This document shows, in pieces, positions 33,716-43,043 of a DNA stretch of 64,000 nt. Source of the DNA: Psychrobacillus sp042945595 (GTDB lineage: Bacteria; Bacillota; Bacilli; Bacillales_A; Planococcaceae); the NCBI RefSeq assembly GCF_042945595.1, contig NZ_CP168493.1:3873501-3937500 (forward strand), in the 5' to 3' direction. The notes beneath the pieces were generated by a model that was given only the letters and a program-made list of their open reading frames with translations, was not told the origin of the DNA and did not search any database. The translations under genes were made by a program, and so were the position numbers. The stretch's first letter is position 1, and every line of letters starts with the position of its first letter.

Positions 33716-33829
33716 TTTTCATCTCCCTTTCATTTTACATATATGTTTATGTTATTAATTTACCCAATTAACATTAAAATAAGATGAAAATCAATTAAAA
33801 GTTTAATAAAACATACGTGTAGGATTTAA

Positions 33830-33872
33830 AAAAAATAAAAAAAGCTCCAAAGGCTAAAATAGCTTCGGAACT
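33830..33872 (-). terminator. Terminator of the walRKHIJ operon
   Basis: On the minus strand an imperfect stem (GTTCCGAAGCT with AGCCTTTGGAGC) is followed by seven Ts, 8 bp after the walJ stop. Confidence 0.65.
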
Positions 33873-33879
33873 TTCTCTT

Positions 33880-34668
33880 TTACACAACAACTAATTCAGT
33901 TGGCACGTTTGCATCGGTATCATGGAGATGTACATATTCTCCCGTAATAATACCGCAAGATTCAAGTGTTTGAGTAACACTCATACGAGCAAGATCTTTC
34001 ATATTATTATCTTTACTTAAATGAGATAAATAAATATTTGTATTTTTTTTATCTACAACTTCACTCATTGCAACAGCTGCATCTTCATTGGATACATGTC
34101 CTACATCGCTTAAGATTCTTCGCTTAACAGACCAAGGATAGCGTCCCATTTGAAGCATACTTACATCATGATTACTCTCAAAGACAAAGGAATCTGCTCC
34201 CTTAATATGCCCTTTCATCCGGTCACTTACGTAACCAGTGTCTGTAATCAAGACAAGTTTGCGACCATTTTCATGAAAAATATAAAACATGGGATCTGCC
34301 GAATCGTGTGATACAGCAAATGACTGTATATCGATTGATCCAAATGTTTTAACCGTTTCCATGTCAAATTGAAATCGTTGGTCAACGGACACATTTCCAA
34401 TAAGTGAATCCATCGCTGACCATGTTTTTTCATTTGCAAAAATAGGCACACCATGTTTCCTTGCTACTACACCTAACCCTTTAATATGATCACTATGCTC
34501 ATGTGTGACAAAAATACCTGACAGCTTTTTTATATCGCGATCAATTTCACTAAAGAGTTGCTCCATTTTCTTACCGCTCAGTCCGACATCTACTAAAAAG
34601 GAGTGCTCATCACTTTCCACATAAACTGCATTTCCACTACTGCCACTTGCTAATACACTAAATCTCAT
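33880..34668 (-). CDS. walJ: WalJ metallo-beta-lactamase-fold exonuclease
   Basis: A 262-residue metallo-beta-lactamase-fold protein with the metal motif 'VTHEHSDHIKGL' near residue 53 and a further conserved 'VSHDSADPMFY'. YycJ/WalJ proteins are 5'-3' DNA exonucleases implicated in mismatch repair, and are also linked to coordination of wall synthesis with division. It is the last gene of the walRKHIJ operon, 12 bp after walI, with AAGGAG before the start. Confidence 0.92.
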   Translation of the reverse strand: MRFSVLASGSSGNAVYVESDEHSFLVDVGLSGKKMEQLFSEIDRDIKKLSGIFVTHEHSDHIKGLGVVARKHGVPIFANEKTWSAMDSLIGNVSVDQRFQFDMETVKTFGSIDIQSFAVSHDSADPMFYIFHENGRKLVLITDTGYVSDRMKGHIKGADSFVFESNHDVSMLQMGRYPWSVKRRILSDVGHVSNEDAAVAMSEVVDKKNTNIYLSHLSKDNNMKDLARMSVTQTLESCGIITGEYVHLHDTDANVPTELVVV

Positions 34669-34680
34669 TGTTAGAACTCC

Positions 34681-35493
34681 TTACTTTACTACTGTTGGTT
34701 CCGTCTCTTTTGGAATTTCAATAATTTTTCCTTCAACTGCATTTACAAAATATTCTTCCGACGTTTCATCCGATAGTTTAACTAATATATGCCAAGTTGG
34801 TGCAAATACTTGCGTTCCTTCTAGTTGCGCTAATGTAGAGTATCCTAGACTAACCTCTTTTACTGTAGAGTCAGGTTTTAGTATCCCTCGTTTATACAGA
34901 ACTTTAATGGCTTGCATGGATGATAATAAGCTTTTCGATTCATTATAATCTTCTAAGTTATCCAAGAGACTTTGTTCATAACTAACGATCTCTTGTTCTT
35001 CATTAAAATACACAATTAATTTTGCATATTTATTATTATAAACTAATCGATTATTGACTTTTTGAAAAAATGTAACGGAGTTATTTTCCTCATCTATGCT
35101 CCATAATCCATAAGCGTTTCCACGTATGATATTTTCCTGAAGTACTTTTTCCAACTTATTTTCTTCCGTAATTGGAAGTGGTTTAACAAAGGTACTTGTA
35201 AGTTGATAGCCATTTTTCATTTCTACTTTTTGGTTTGGTAAGTTGTCTAATTCTTCTGCACTAAAAGTATGAAGATTTCCTGATACATAAGAGGCTTCTA
35301 AAATGTCAGATTCCATTTTTGGAACCTTAATATTATCAAGTAAAAATCGTTCCTCTATTGGAGTATCGCTACGAACTTCTATATCCTGTGCTTCATTATA
35401 TCTATTTAAGTAAAGAGAAAACAAAAATACATTTAAAATAGAAAATACAATTATAAAGATAGTCTTTGTTTTATTCCAATCCAAATTTGCCAC
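34681..35493 (-). CDS. walI: WalI, membrane regulator of WalK
   Basis: A 270-residue bitopic protein with one N-terminal membrane helix (about 10-28) and an extracytoplasmic domain of YycI type. It forms a complex with WalH and the WalK sensor in the membrane and modulates kinase activity. It overlaps walH by 23 bp, so the two are co-translated. Confidence 0.9.
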   Translation of the reverse strand: MANLDWNKTKTIFIIVFSILNVFLFSLYLNRYNEAQDIEVRSDTPIEERFLLDNIKVPKMESDILEASYVSGNLHTFSAEELDNLPNQKVEMKNGYQLTSTFVKPLPITEENKLEKVLQENIIRGNAYGLWSIDEENNSVTFFQKVNNRLVYNNKYAKLIVYFNEEQEIVSYEQSLLDNLEDYNESKSLLSSMQAIKVLYKRGILKPDSTVKEVSLGYSTLAQLEGTQVFAPTWHILVKLSDETSEEYFVNAVEGKIIEIPKETEPTVVK

Positions 35494-36802
35494 CTCCCAG
35501 TATTTCTGGAGATACTCGAACCCATAAACCCTTCGATAAATAATACCAGGACGGTTCTAGATTTAACAATGGCTGTTGGTCATCTTGCGACAAATAATAA
35601 CTCACTACCATGTCATCCACAGATGACATTTTTAAATCTGGAATTGTAGACATCAAATCATACGTGACTTGACCAGAAGGCAATTGCATTTTTCTTGTTT
35701 TAAAAGGGGAAGAATCAGTTAATGTATAATATGGTCTAATATATCGATAGACTCGATTCACTCCCCAATATTGCGTAATTTCGGTAGACGTATCATTACT
35801 AAAAACAGGTAATCCATTTAAGTAAAGCTGATAACTAACTTGCTGGGTAGCAGAATTTATGCGATTATATCGATATTCATCTGTCCAACCACTATGCTCA
35901 TTAACGAAATCCAAACTATGCTGAATGAGTTCTGCTGGATTACTTGAATTTTGACTTTCCGATGCAGGATGCACATAACTTAATTTTTTTTGCAAAAAAT
36001 TAACCGTCATTAATGCATTATCGTCGGTGTACTGCTGTTCTCTTGGTCCGTTAGAATTACTACGAACAAGACTAGGGGAAGTAAATAAAGCATTTTTAAA
36101 TTTTTCTGGAGCAATTTCCTCTAGTAAATACGTATACCCTTTGACCTCTTCTGGACTAGTTGAAACATACAGAGATAGTTTACCTGGTCTTTCTATTTCA
36201 TTATACGGTGGAAAGTTATTAGTTTGTTTAATTATACGTTCCGAAAATGCTTCTTTATCGACTTTATCAACGAGGGATTTATATATTTTTTGGTTGGTTG
36301 TATTAATAAAATAAAATACCAGTTCATCTTCCGAAGGGCCATTCCAGTCAACTACTAAACGATTAAAAGAGGTATCTGGTAAATTATGATCAGCAAACGA
36401 AAAGATGCTGCTAAACGTCTTAATAGGAACCTCTGTAGGATAGAAGAATGTTACTCGATTGGACATTGTAATATAATCATTTATTTGCAGAAAACTTGCT
36501 TTGTTGTTTACAGGTTCTATCTTTTTTAGTTCCCAAGTTTTCATGGAATTAAATACTTTTTCAATATTAAGTGGGGTTTCTGAACCAGTCAAAGTTTCCC
36601 CATGACTATATAATATACGATAAGGCTTCACTAGATCTTCTATTCTCTTTTTCTCTGCAATGGAGATATCAACGATTGGAGGAGTATCAATCGTATCGTA
36701 CGTCGGAGAATAGGTCCATATAGTAAAGGTGAGCGTCAAGCTGAGCAGGATGAGCAAGAGTAAAATAACGGATTTTACTTGTTCGATATACTTCAATCCC
36801 AC
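35471..36802 (-). CDS. walH: WalH, membrane regulator of WalK
   Basis: A 443-residue protein of the YycH family with one N-terminal helix (about 10-30) and a large extracytoplasmic part. It inhibits or tunes WalK together with WalI. It overlaps walK by 10 bp and walI by 23 bp, matching the canonical order walR-walK-walH-walI-walJ. Confidence 0.92.
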   Translation of the reverse strand: MGLKYIEQVKSVILLLLILLSLTLTFTIWTYSPTYDTIDTPPIVDISIAEKKRIEDLVKPYRILYSHGETLTGSETPLNIEKVFNSMKTWELKKIEPVNNKASFLQINDYITMSNRVTFFYPTEVPIKTFSSIFSFADHNLPDTSFNRLVVDWNGPSEDELVFYFINTTNQKIYKSLVDKVDKEAFSERIIKQTNNFPPYNEIERPGKLSLYVSTSPEEVKGYTYLLEEIAPEKFKNALFTSPSLVRSNSNGPREQQYTDDNALMTVNFLQKKLSYVHPASESQNSSNPAELIQHSLDFVNEHSGWTDEYRYNRINSATQQVSYQLYLNGLPVFSNDTSTEITQYWGVNRVYRYIRPYYTLTDSSPFKTRKMQLPSGQVTYDLMSTIPDLKMSSVDDMVVSYYLSQDDQQPLLNLEPSWYYLSKGLWVRVSPEILGGGKFGLE

Positions 36803-38610
36803 TCACCTTCCTCATCCAGTTCAATTTTAAGTGTGAAAAATACCGTTGTTCCTTGACCCTCTTCACTTTCAGCCCAAATGGAACCCCCATGTGCTTCTAT
36901 CATTTCCCGGGCAATTGCTAGTCCAAGACCAGTTCCTCCCATAGATCTTGCCCTTGCACGATCTACTCGGTAAAAACGATCGAAAATTCGCTCCACATTT
37001 TCAGAAGGTATTCCCATACCATCATCCGATATCATCACCTTCAACTCTTGATCCTTCACAACTATTCCAAATCGAATATTACCGCCATCGGGCGAATATT
37101 TTAACGCATTGGAAATGATATTATCAATTACTTGTGTTAGTTTATCTGTGTCTATCTCCACATAATAAGGTACTTCCGGAAGGATTCGATGAAAAGTTAC
37201 ATTTTGAGATTTAGATAACTCAAAACGATCAATGATTCGATTGAAAAATTGATTGAAATTCACAACATCCCGATTTAATTCATAATCTCTACTATCCATT
37301 TTGGATAATTGAAGCAGATCATTTACTAGACGAATCATTCGTTGTGTTTCTGTTTGCGTAACTTGAAGAAAGGATGGTGCAATTTCCTCGTCTCTCCAGG
37401 CTCCATCTGCTAGTGCTTCTAAATAACTACTCATGGTCGTAAGAGGAGTGCGCAATTCATGAGAAACATTTGCAACAAATTCTCTCCGTTCCATATCAAT
37501 CTTCTCTTGTTCGGTATTGTCATGAAGAACTGCTATGAATCCATTCACAAAACCTGTTTCTTTTTGAATAACCGAGAAATTTACACGCAATATAAAAGGT
37601 CTTTCTTGTGTGCTAAAGTCGAGTGTCATGGATTCCTTGGAATGAATTAAGTCTTCAAATGATTGCGCCATGTCTATTCCTAATACAGAAATAATAGGAC
37701 GATTTAAGACCATTTCTCTAGGAACACGTAGAAATTGAAGCGCTGGATCATTGATTAAAATAACTCTTCCTTTCCGGTCTGTTGCAATTACTCCGTCTGT
37801 CATATTGGTAAGCACAGAAGCAAGTTTTCTTCTTTCCGCTTCTGTAGTAGATTGGGCTTCCTGTAATCGATTTGTTAAATGGTTAAAGGCAATAGCAAGT
37901 TGACCAATTTCATCATCTCCATATACACGTACTTTCCTAGAAAAGTTACCTTTTGCCATCGCTTGCGCTTGCTTTCTCATATCCGATATAGGTCGTGTAA
38001 TTGTTTGTGCTATTAATATACCAAGTACAATTGTGATAGCTAACGCTACCGCTGTTCCACCTGCTAGAATTTGATTGATTTCATTCATTTGGACAAACAC
38101 ATTTTCAATATTGGATTCGATATATAACGTTCCAATTACTTCTCCTTTAGAAATAATTGGGGTTGCTAAAATCCAAATTCGCTTTCCCGAATCCAAAAAA
38201 ATATTATCAAAAGCCGTTTCTGCCGTTATGGAACGTCTTACTATATCGTCCATTGATCTTTGTCCAACAATTGCTTGATTGTTAATATCTGAAGTTGCGA
38301 GAATTTGATACCTTGCATCTATTACTCGAACCTCTTTAATGTCATCCGAATCGAGTCCAGACAAAATAGAACGCAAACTTTGCTCTTCAGTTTCGTCTCC
38401 TTCTGATCGTATTTTCAATATCTCTTCTCGCGCACTAAATTCTAGTAGACTTACACGATCCGAAATAGCGTGCTGAAAATTTTCTCTTAACGTTTTCTCA
38501 AGCTGTTTTACAAAGTAAAGACCAATAATTTGCATCGCAATAATTATTAGTAATATATATATGAATACAATTTTTACGTGAATCGATTTAAAATAACCAA
38601 CCTTTTGCAT
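36793..38610 (-). CDS. walK: WalK sensor histidine kinase
   Basis: A 605-residue kinase. Two membrane helices (about 13-33 and 182-203) flank an extracellular PAS-like domain; then HAMP ('VYGDDEIGQLAIAFNHL'), an intracellular PAS (about 265-365), the HisKA box 'VSHELRTPLTTMSSYLEAL' with phospho-His near 385, and the ATPase domain ('NIISNALKYSP', 'GMGIPSENVERIFDRFYR'). It is the essential kinase controlling autolysins and wall turnover. A Noc-box-like sequence lies inside the gene at 36902. Confidence 0.97.
   Translation of the reverse strand: MQKVGYFKSIHVKIVFIYILLIIIAMQIIGLYFVKQLEKTLRENFQHAISDRVSLLEFSAREEILKIRSEGDETEEQSLRSILSGLDSDDIKEVRVIDARYQILATSDINNQAIVGQRSMDDIVRRSITAETAFDNIFLDSGKRIWILATPIISKGEVIGTLYIESNIENVFVQMNEINQILAGGTAVALAITIVLGILIAQTITRPISDMRKQAQAMAKGNFSRKVRVYGDDEIGQLAIAFNHLTNRLQEAQSTTEAERRKLASVLTNMTDGVIATDRKGRVILINDPALQFLRVPREMVLNRPIISVLGIDMAQSFEDLIHSKESMTLDFSTQERPFILRVNFSVIQKETGFVNGFIAVLHDNTEQEKIDMERREFVANVSHELRTPLTTMSSYLEALADGAWRDEEIAPSFLQVTQTETQRMIRLVNDLLQLSKMDSRDYELNRDVVNFNQFFNRIIDRFELSKSQNVTFHRILPEVPYYVEIDTDKLTQVIDNIISNALKYSPDGGNIRFGIVVKDQELKVMISDDGMGIPSENVERIFDRFYRVDRARARSMGGTGLGLAIAREMIEAHGGSIWAESEEGQGTTVFFTLKIELDEEGEWD
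36902..36915. promoter_or_regulatory. Noc-binding-site-like sequence in walK
   Basis: ATTTCCCGGGCAAT differs at one position from the NBS consensus ATTTCCCGGGAAAT. Noc is encoded in this window, and NBS sites lie within genes around the chromosome in B. subtilis. Confidence 0.45.
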
Positions 38611-38615
38611 TCTTT

Positions 38616-39320
38616 CTACTCCTGTTCAGGACTTCGTAAGTAGTAACCAACGCCTCTTCTAGTAACAATCCATGTAGGGTGACTTGGATTATCTTCAATC
38701 TTTTCTCTCAAACGACGAATTGTAACATCAACTGTTCGAACGTCTCCAAAATAGTCATAACCCCATACTGTTTGCAATAAATGTTCTCGAGTCATTACTT
38801 GTCCAATATGTTTTGCTAAATAATGCAATAATTCAAACTCGCGATGCGTTAATTCAATTGTTTCATCTCTTTTTAACACCAAGTAAGCATCTGGTTGAAT
38901 CGTAAGGGGACCAATTGTAATATCATTTGTTACAACTTCCGTATCTCCTTGAATTGTTTGATGTCTTCTCATATTTGCCTTTACTCGAGCAATTAACTCT
39001 CGTGTGCTAAATGGTTTTGTTACATAATCATCAGCACCTAACTCTAATCCAAGCACTTTGTCAATCTCTGAGTCCTTGGCAGTTAGCATAATGATTGGAA
39101 AATCATATTTTTTACGTATTTCTCTACAAACCTCCATACCATCTCGGTTTGGAAGCATAATATCCAATAGCATTAAATCAGGTTGAATTTCTTCTGCTTT
39201 CTTTAATGCTTCGTCCCCATCATAAGCACAAAATACTTGATAACCCTCTTTTTTCAAATTAAATTGAAGAATATCTGCAATTGGCTTTTCGTCGTCGACT
39301 ACTAATATCTTTTTACTCAT
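38616..39320 (-). CDS. walR: WalR response regulator
   Basis: A 234-residue OmpR-type regulator: receiver domain with phospho-Asp in 'DLMLLDIMLPNRDG' near residue 53 and the usual Lys in 'VTKPFS', followed by a winged-helix DNA-binding domain ('TREHLLQTVWGYDYFGDVRTVDVTIRRLREKIE'-type region, 170-225). It binds TGTWAH-N5-TGTWAH boxes to drive autolysin genes and is essential in most Firmicutes. It heads the walRKHIJ operon, 5 bp before walK. Confidence 0.97.
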   Translation of the reverse strand: MSKKILVVDDEKPIADILQFNLKKEGYQVFCAYDGDEALKKAEEIQPDLMLLDIMLPNRDGMEVCREIRKKYDFPIIMLTAKDSEIDKVLGLELGADDYVTKPFSTRELIARVKANMRRHQTIQGDTEVVTNDITIGPLTIQPDAYLVLKRDETIELTHREFELLHYLAKHIGQVMTREHLLQTVWGYDYFGDVRTVDVTIRRLREKIEDNPSHPTWIVTRRGVGYYLRSPEQE

Positions 39321-39459
39321 TGACTGAACCCCTTTTCGTAATATGTATATGAATAAAGTATATTATTTTTGCGTTCATTCTTTTACTCTAACATGCTTTG
39401 AAACTATACGCACCATTTTAAGTAGAATACAAAGTCGGCATGTCGAGGAATGTTGAATT

Positions 39460-39473
39460 ATTTCCTGGGAAAT
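39460..39473. promoter_or_regulatory. Noc-binding-site-like sequence upstream of walR
   Basis: ATTTCCTGGGAAAT is a palindromic near-match (one substitution) to the NBS consensus, in the non-coding gap between walR and the M23 peptidase gene. Confidence 0.45.
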
Positions 39474-39540
39474 GTAGAACAATAGCGAAATTCATCCATT
39501 TTGTACCGTTTAAACACATTTTTTCTGCTGAAATAAAACA

Positions 39541-39572
39541 AAAAGAGAGATAGTCTAGCTAGAGACTATCTC
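39541..39572 (-). terminator. Terminator of the M23 peptidase gene
   Basis: On the minus strand GAGATAGTCT/AGACTATCTC with a 6-nt loop is followed by TCTTTTTG. It separates the peptidase gene from walR. Confidence 0.85.
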
Positions 39573-39582
39573 CTTAATATTT

Positions 39583-41058
39583 TCATTTTAAGACAGATAA
39601 AGGATTAATCGTAACTCCGTTTTTTTCTACTTCAAAATGTAAGTGAGTGCCTGTTGCACGTCCCGTACTACCCATATCACCTAGTTTAGAACCTTGAGGA
39701 ACAACATCTCCTTCACTAACACTAATAGATGAAAGATGAGCATAAGTTGTCTTATAACCATTTTGATGATCTACTATTACTCTTTTACCGTAAGTTCCAT
39801 CCCAACCTGCGGCTACAACGACACCATTATCAGTTACTTTGATCGTAAATCCGCTAGGACGAGCAATATCTATTCCTTCATGTTTTCGGCCCCAACGGTA
39901 ACCCATTTGACTAGAAATATATCCACCTTCTGCTGGCCAAACAAAAACCCCTGATCCTCGAGAAGGAATAACTTTAGTACCTTTTAATACTATGTTCTCC
40001 TTTGGTTCTACAAGAATCGTTTCTTCTATAATAGATCGCCCTACTTGAATACCGTTTTTTTGACGTACTAAATAAGTCGCGATCTTTTTCCCATCTGAAC
40101 CTTCTTGTTTTACCTTCGTATCTCCTTTATTCATCTCATCATTTTCTACTACAGTTTTAGTATGCTTTATTACCTCAACCAATTTTTTCTCGTATTGAAC
40201 TTCTACATTAACAATAGGTTTTAAGACGGTAACATTTAAGACTTGCCCTATTTGTAATACTGTAGTATCAGTAATCCCAGGATTATTTTTCATTAGCTCT
40301 GCAGTCGAAAGGTTATACTTGCTTGCAATCTTCCCCAAAACATCTCCTGCCGTTACTTTATATTCTTCTTGTTCTAGTGTTCCATCTAATAGAAGTTTTA
40401 CAGCATCTTCTGGTGTTACAATTTTCTCTGGTGTTACACTTACTGTAACACCAGAAACTTTCTCTTCTAAAATTATATCTGCAATTCGTGTTTCATCTTC
40501 TTTCAATTCGGGTAAAGATTCATGAGGACTCTTTCTTTCTTCTAGTAGGTTTAACTCTTCTTCCGTAACAAAATGCAGTTTTAGTTTACGAATAACTTCT
40601 TGATATGCATTCAAATCTTTGACGTAGACGGCCATCTCGTCATTGACAGATAATGCAAACGCAGTTGCTTCTACTTCAATTATTTTGACTAACTTTTTAA
40701 GGGTTGCTTCATCATTGGTGGATTGTGTAAAAACTTGTTCAGGTACAATAGATAGATTGGAACCTGCTTTAATGGAGAAATCTTCGTACTGAGTACTTGT
40801 AGCTTGTTCTTTTTGTTCTATAATCTTTTGTATCTCTTTTTTATCAGATAATGTTCCTACATATTGGCCATTAGAGTATATATGATAGACTTCTTTTAAT
40901 GTGCTTTTTTTACCTTCGTTTGCAAAAGCCATATTAAAGGATAAACACGAAATTAGTAGAATTGATACGGCTACTTTTTTCATCATCTTTGACTTTCCGT
41001 TTGAAAGAACATCTAGATGACTATCAGTTTGTTCCTCATTCTTTCTTTTCAAAAACAT
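39583..41058 (-). CDS. Secreted M23-family peptidoglycan endopeptidase with LysM and G5 domains
   Basis: About 491 residues from the ATG at 41058, chosen because GAAGGGGC precedes it (an ATG at 41106 has none). A membrane or signal segment (about 27-47, 'ISCLSFNMAFA') is followed by a helical region, a LysM domain ('YKVTAGDVLGKIASKYNLS'), a G5-like domain and a C-terminal LytM/M23 metallopeptidase ('GYRWGRKHEGIDIA', 'GTHLHFEVE' with the zinc His). It cleaves peptide cross-links in the wall. It lies between purA and walR; a partial WalR box upstream would place it in the Wal regulon. Confidence 0.9.
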   Translation of the reverse strand: MFLKRKNEEQTDSHLDVLSNGKSKMMKKVAVSILLISCLSFNMAFANEGKKSTLKEVYHIYSNGQYVGTLSDKKEIQKIIEQKEQATSTQYEDFSIKAGSNLSIVPEQVFTQSTNDEATLKKLVKIIEVEATAFALSVNDEMAVYVKDLNAYQEVIRKLKLHFVTEEELNLLEERKSPHESLPELKEDETRIADIILEEKVSGVTVSVTPEKIVTPEDAVKLLLDGTLEQEEYKVTAGDVLGKIASKYNLSTAELMKNNPGITDTTVLQIGQVLNVTVLKPIVNVEVQYEKKLVEVIKHTKTVVENDEMNKGDTKVKQEGSDGKKIATYLVRQKNGIQVGRSIIEETILVEPKENIVLKGTKVIPSRGSGVFVWPAEGGYISSQMGYRWGRKHEGIDIARPSGFTIKVTDNGVVVAAGWDGTYGKRVIVDHQNGYKTTYAHLSSISVSEGDVVPQGSKLGDMGSTGRATGTHLHFEVEKNGVTINPLSVLK

Positions 41059-41368
41059 GATAAAGCCCCTTCCAAATTCATAAATAGTTAATATCTCTTT
41101 TTTCATGCTATTCTAATTTAACACAATTAATATAAATATGGGCACGAAAAGAACGTATTGTAAAGAAACTGTATAATTAAATCCTTATTTTTCATTTATT
41201 AACCAGAAAATTACTGTTTTTATTGATTTGGCTTAATTTATAGCTTTTATAGTTTACTTTTCACCAAAATAACCATTTTTTATACATATACTCTTTTTAT
41301 TCAATGTTATATTTGTCATAATAGGAGATTATAATTATTTTATATTTACCTTTTCGACAAAAAACACA
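41059..41368. other. Control region upstream of the M23 peptidase gene
   Basis: AT-rich non-coding DNA. TGTAAA-N5-TGTATA (41159-41175, plus strand) matches the WalR box consensus at 11 of 12 positions and lies about 100 bp before the peptidase start. No gene is seen. Confidence 0.4.
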
Positions 41369-41408
41369 AAAAAACCGTTACGAAGTGAATTACTTCTAAC
41401 GGTTTTTT
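41369..41408. terminator. Terminator of purA (bidirectional)
   Basis: AAAAAACCGTTA/TAACGGTTTTTT with an inner GAAGT/ACTTC stem. A- and T-runs flank both sides. It is about 105 bp after the purA stop, on the minus strand. Confidence 0.85.
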
Positions 41409-41513
41409 AAAGGTTAAGGAAACATGTGTTTTTTTACTTAGTAAATACAGACACCTACGCATCGCAAAAACAATATGGCTGATGGGTAGACATAGACCTT
41501 CTACTTTTTTATC

Positions 41514-42800
41514 CTAACGCCAAACGCTTGAGATAATGTTAGTTTGTGTACGATCTGGTCCTACCGAGAATATAGAAATTGGTACACCGGTCAGCTGAGA
41601 AACACGTTCTAAATAATGACGAGCCGTTATTGGCAGTTCATCTAATGTTTTGCAACTTGTTATATCTTTGCTCCAACCTGGTAGCTCCTCGTATACTGGT
41701 TCACATTCAGCTAGCATACGAAGATTTGCTGGATACTCAGTAATTAGTTCCTCTTTATATTTGTAAGCAGTGCAAATCTTAACAGTTTTCAGTCCTGTTA
41801 ATACATCAATGGAGTTAACCGTTAAATCAGTTAGACCACTTACACGTTTAGCATGTCTAATTACCACTGTGTCAAACCAACCAATACGACGTGGACGTCC
41901 TGTAGTAGTTCCATATTCTTTTCCTACCTCACGAATTTGATTTCCTACATCATCAAAAAGCTCAGTTGGGAAAGGACCATCACCTACACGTGATGTATAT
42001 GCTTTACATACTCCAACGACATGATTAATTTTAGTTGGACCTACACCTGCTCCAATTGTTACACCACCTGCAACAGGATTCGAAGAAGTAACGAATGGAT
42101 ATGTCCCTTGGTCAATATCCAGCATTACTCCTTGGGCACCTTCAAATAATACGCGACGACCTTCATCTAGTGCATCGTTTAATACTTTTGAAGTATCCGT
42201 TACGTATTTTTCAATCTCTTGGCCATAGTTATAAAATTCTTCTAAAATCTCTTCTACCGTAAATCCTTCTGTTTCGTAAAATTTTTCAAACATTCTATTT
42301 TTTTCATCTAAATTGCGCTCTAATTTTTCTTTAAATACTTCGTAGTCGAGAAGATCTGCAATACGAATACCAACTCGTGCAGCTTTATCCATATACGCTG
42401 GACCTATCCCTTTACCTGTTGTTCCAATTTTATTTGCACCTCTACGTGCTTCTTCTACTTCATCTTGTTTTAAATGATAGGGTAAAATAACATGGGCACG
42501 ATTGGAAATACGTAGATTTTCAGTTGCGACACCACGATCATGTAGACCTTTTAGTTCTTTTACAAGAGCTCTTGGATCCACTACCATACCATTTCCAATA
42601 ACTGAAATTTTATCTTTGTAAAAAATACCTGAGGGGATAAGGTGAAGTTTATATGTTTCTCCTCCAAAAATTATTGTATGCCCAGCATTGTTACCACCTT
42701 GATATCGTGCGATGACCTCTGAATTCTCGGATAGAAAGTCTGTTATCTTTCCTTTTCCTTCGTCTCCCCATTGCGTACCTACTACAACTACTGATGGCAA
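41514..42800 (-). CDS. purA: Adenylosuccinate synthetase
   Basis: A 428-residue enzyme if it starts at TTG 42800. The P-loop-like 'GTQWGDEGKGK' near the N-terminus and 'GTTGKGIGPAYMDKA', 'QGTYPFVTSSNP' and 'RIGWFDTVVIRHA' are diagnostic. It joins IMP and aspartate with GTP to make adenylosuccinate, the first step from IMP to AMP. The start is decided by GGAGGTG seven bases before TTG; a GTG three codons upstream overlaps that ribosome site. It follows dnaB after a terminator. Confidence 0.95.
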   Translation of the reverse strand: MPSVVVVGTQWGDEGKGKITDFLSENSEVIARYQGGNNAGHTIIFGGETYKLHLIPSGIFYKDKISVIGNGMVVDPRALVKELKGLHDRGVATENLRISNRAHVILPYHLKQDEVEEARRGANKIGTTGKGIGPAYMDKAARVGIRIADLLDYEVFKEKLERNLDEKNRMFEKFYETEGFTVEEILEEFYNYGQEIEKYVTDTSKVLNDALDEGRRVLFEGAQGVMLDIDQGTYPFVTSSNPVAGGVTIGAGVGPTKINHVVGVCKAYTSRVGDGPFPTELFDDVGNQIREVGKEYGTTTGRPRRIGWFDTVVIRHAKRVSGLTDLTVNSIDVLTGLKTVKICTAYKYKEELITEYPANLRMLAECEPVYEELPGWSKDITSCKTLDELPITARHYLERVSQLTGVPISIFSVGPDRTQTNIISSVWR

Positions 42801-42893
42801 TGCCAACACCTCCGTCAGACATTTTATATGTCCTGATTTTAATCAGTGTAATTGTACCAATCTAGCACTTGTGCGTCAATTAATTTCACTTAA

Positions 42894-42938
42894 AAACACG
42901 AACGAATAAATGTCTAAAACATCTATCGTTCGTGTTTA
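42894..42938 (-). terminator. Terminator between dnaB and purA
   Basis: On the minus strand ACACGAACGA/TCGTTCGTGT with an inner GATGT/ACATT pairing is followed by TTTTTAAG. The arms contain CGAAC, as in PurR boxes, but match that consensus poorly. Confidence 0.75.
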
Positions 42939-43043
42939 TGTCAAAAAATATGAAAATACAACTCTTGAATTTTGTCATTCTCCCCGTTTAGCAGAAAATG
43001 TGCTTCACCCAGCGCCACTCACCGAAAAAGGTGGCCGCTTGCC

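Noticed and set aside
42894..42938. Inverted CGAAC arms upstream of purA as a PurR box pair
   Set aside because: Each arm has three or more mismatches to AWWWCCGAACWWT, and the structure ends in a T-run, so a terminator of dnaB explains it better.
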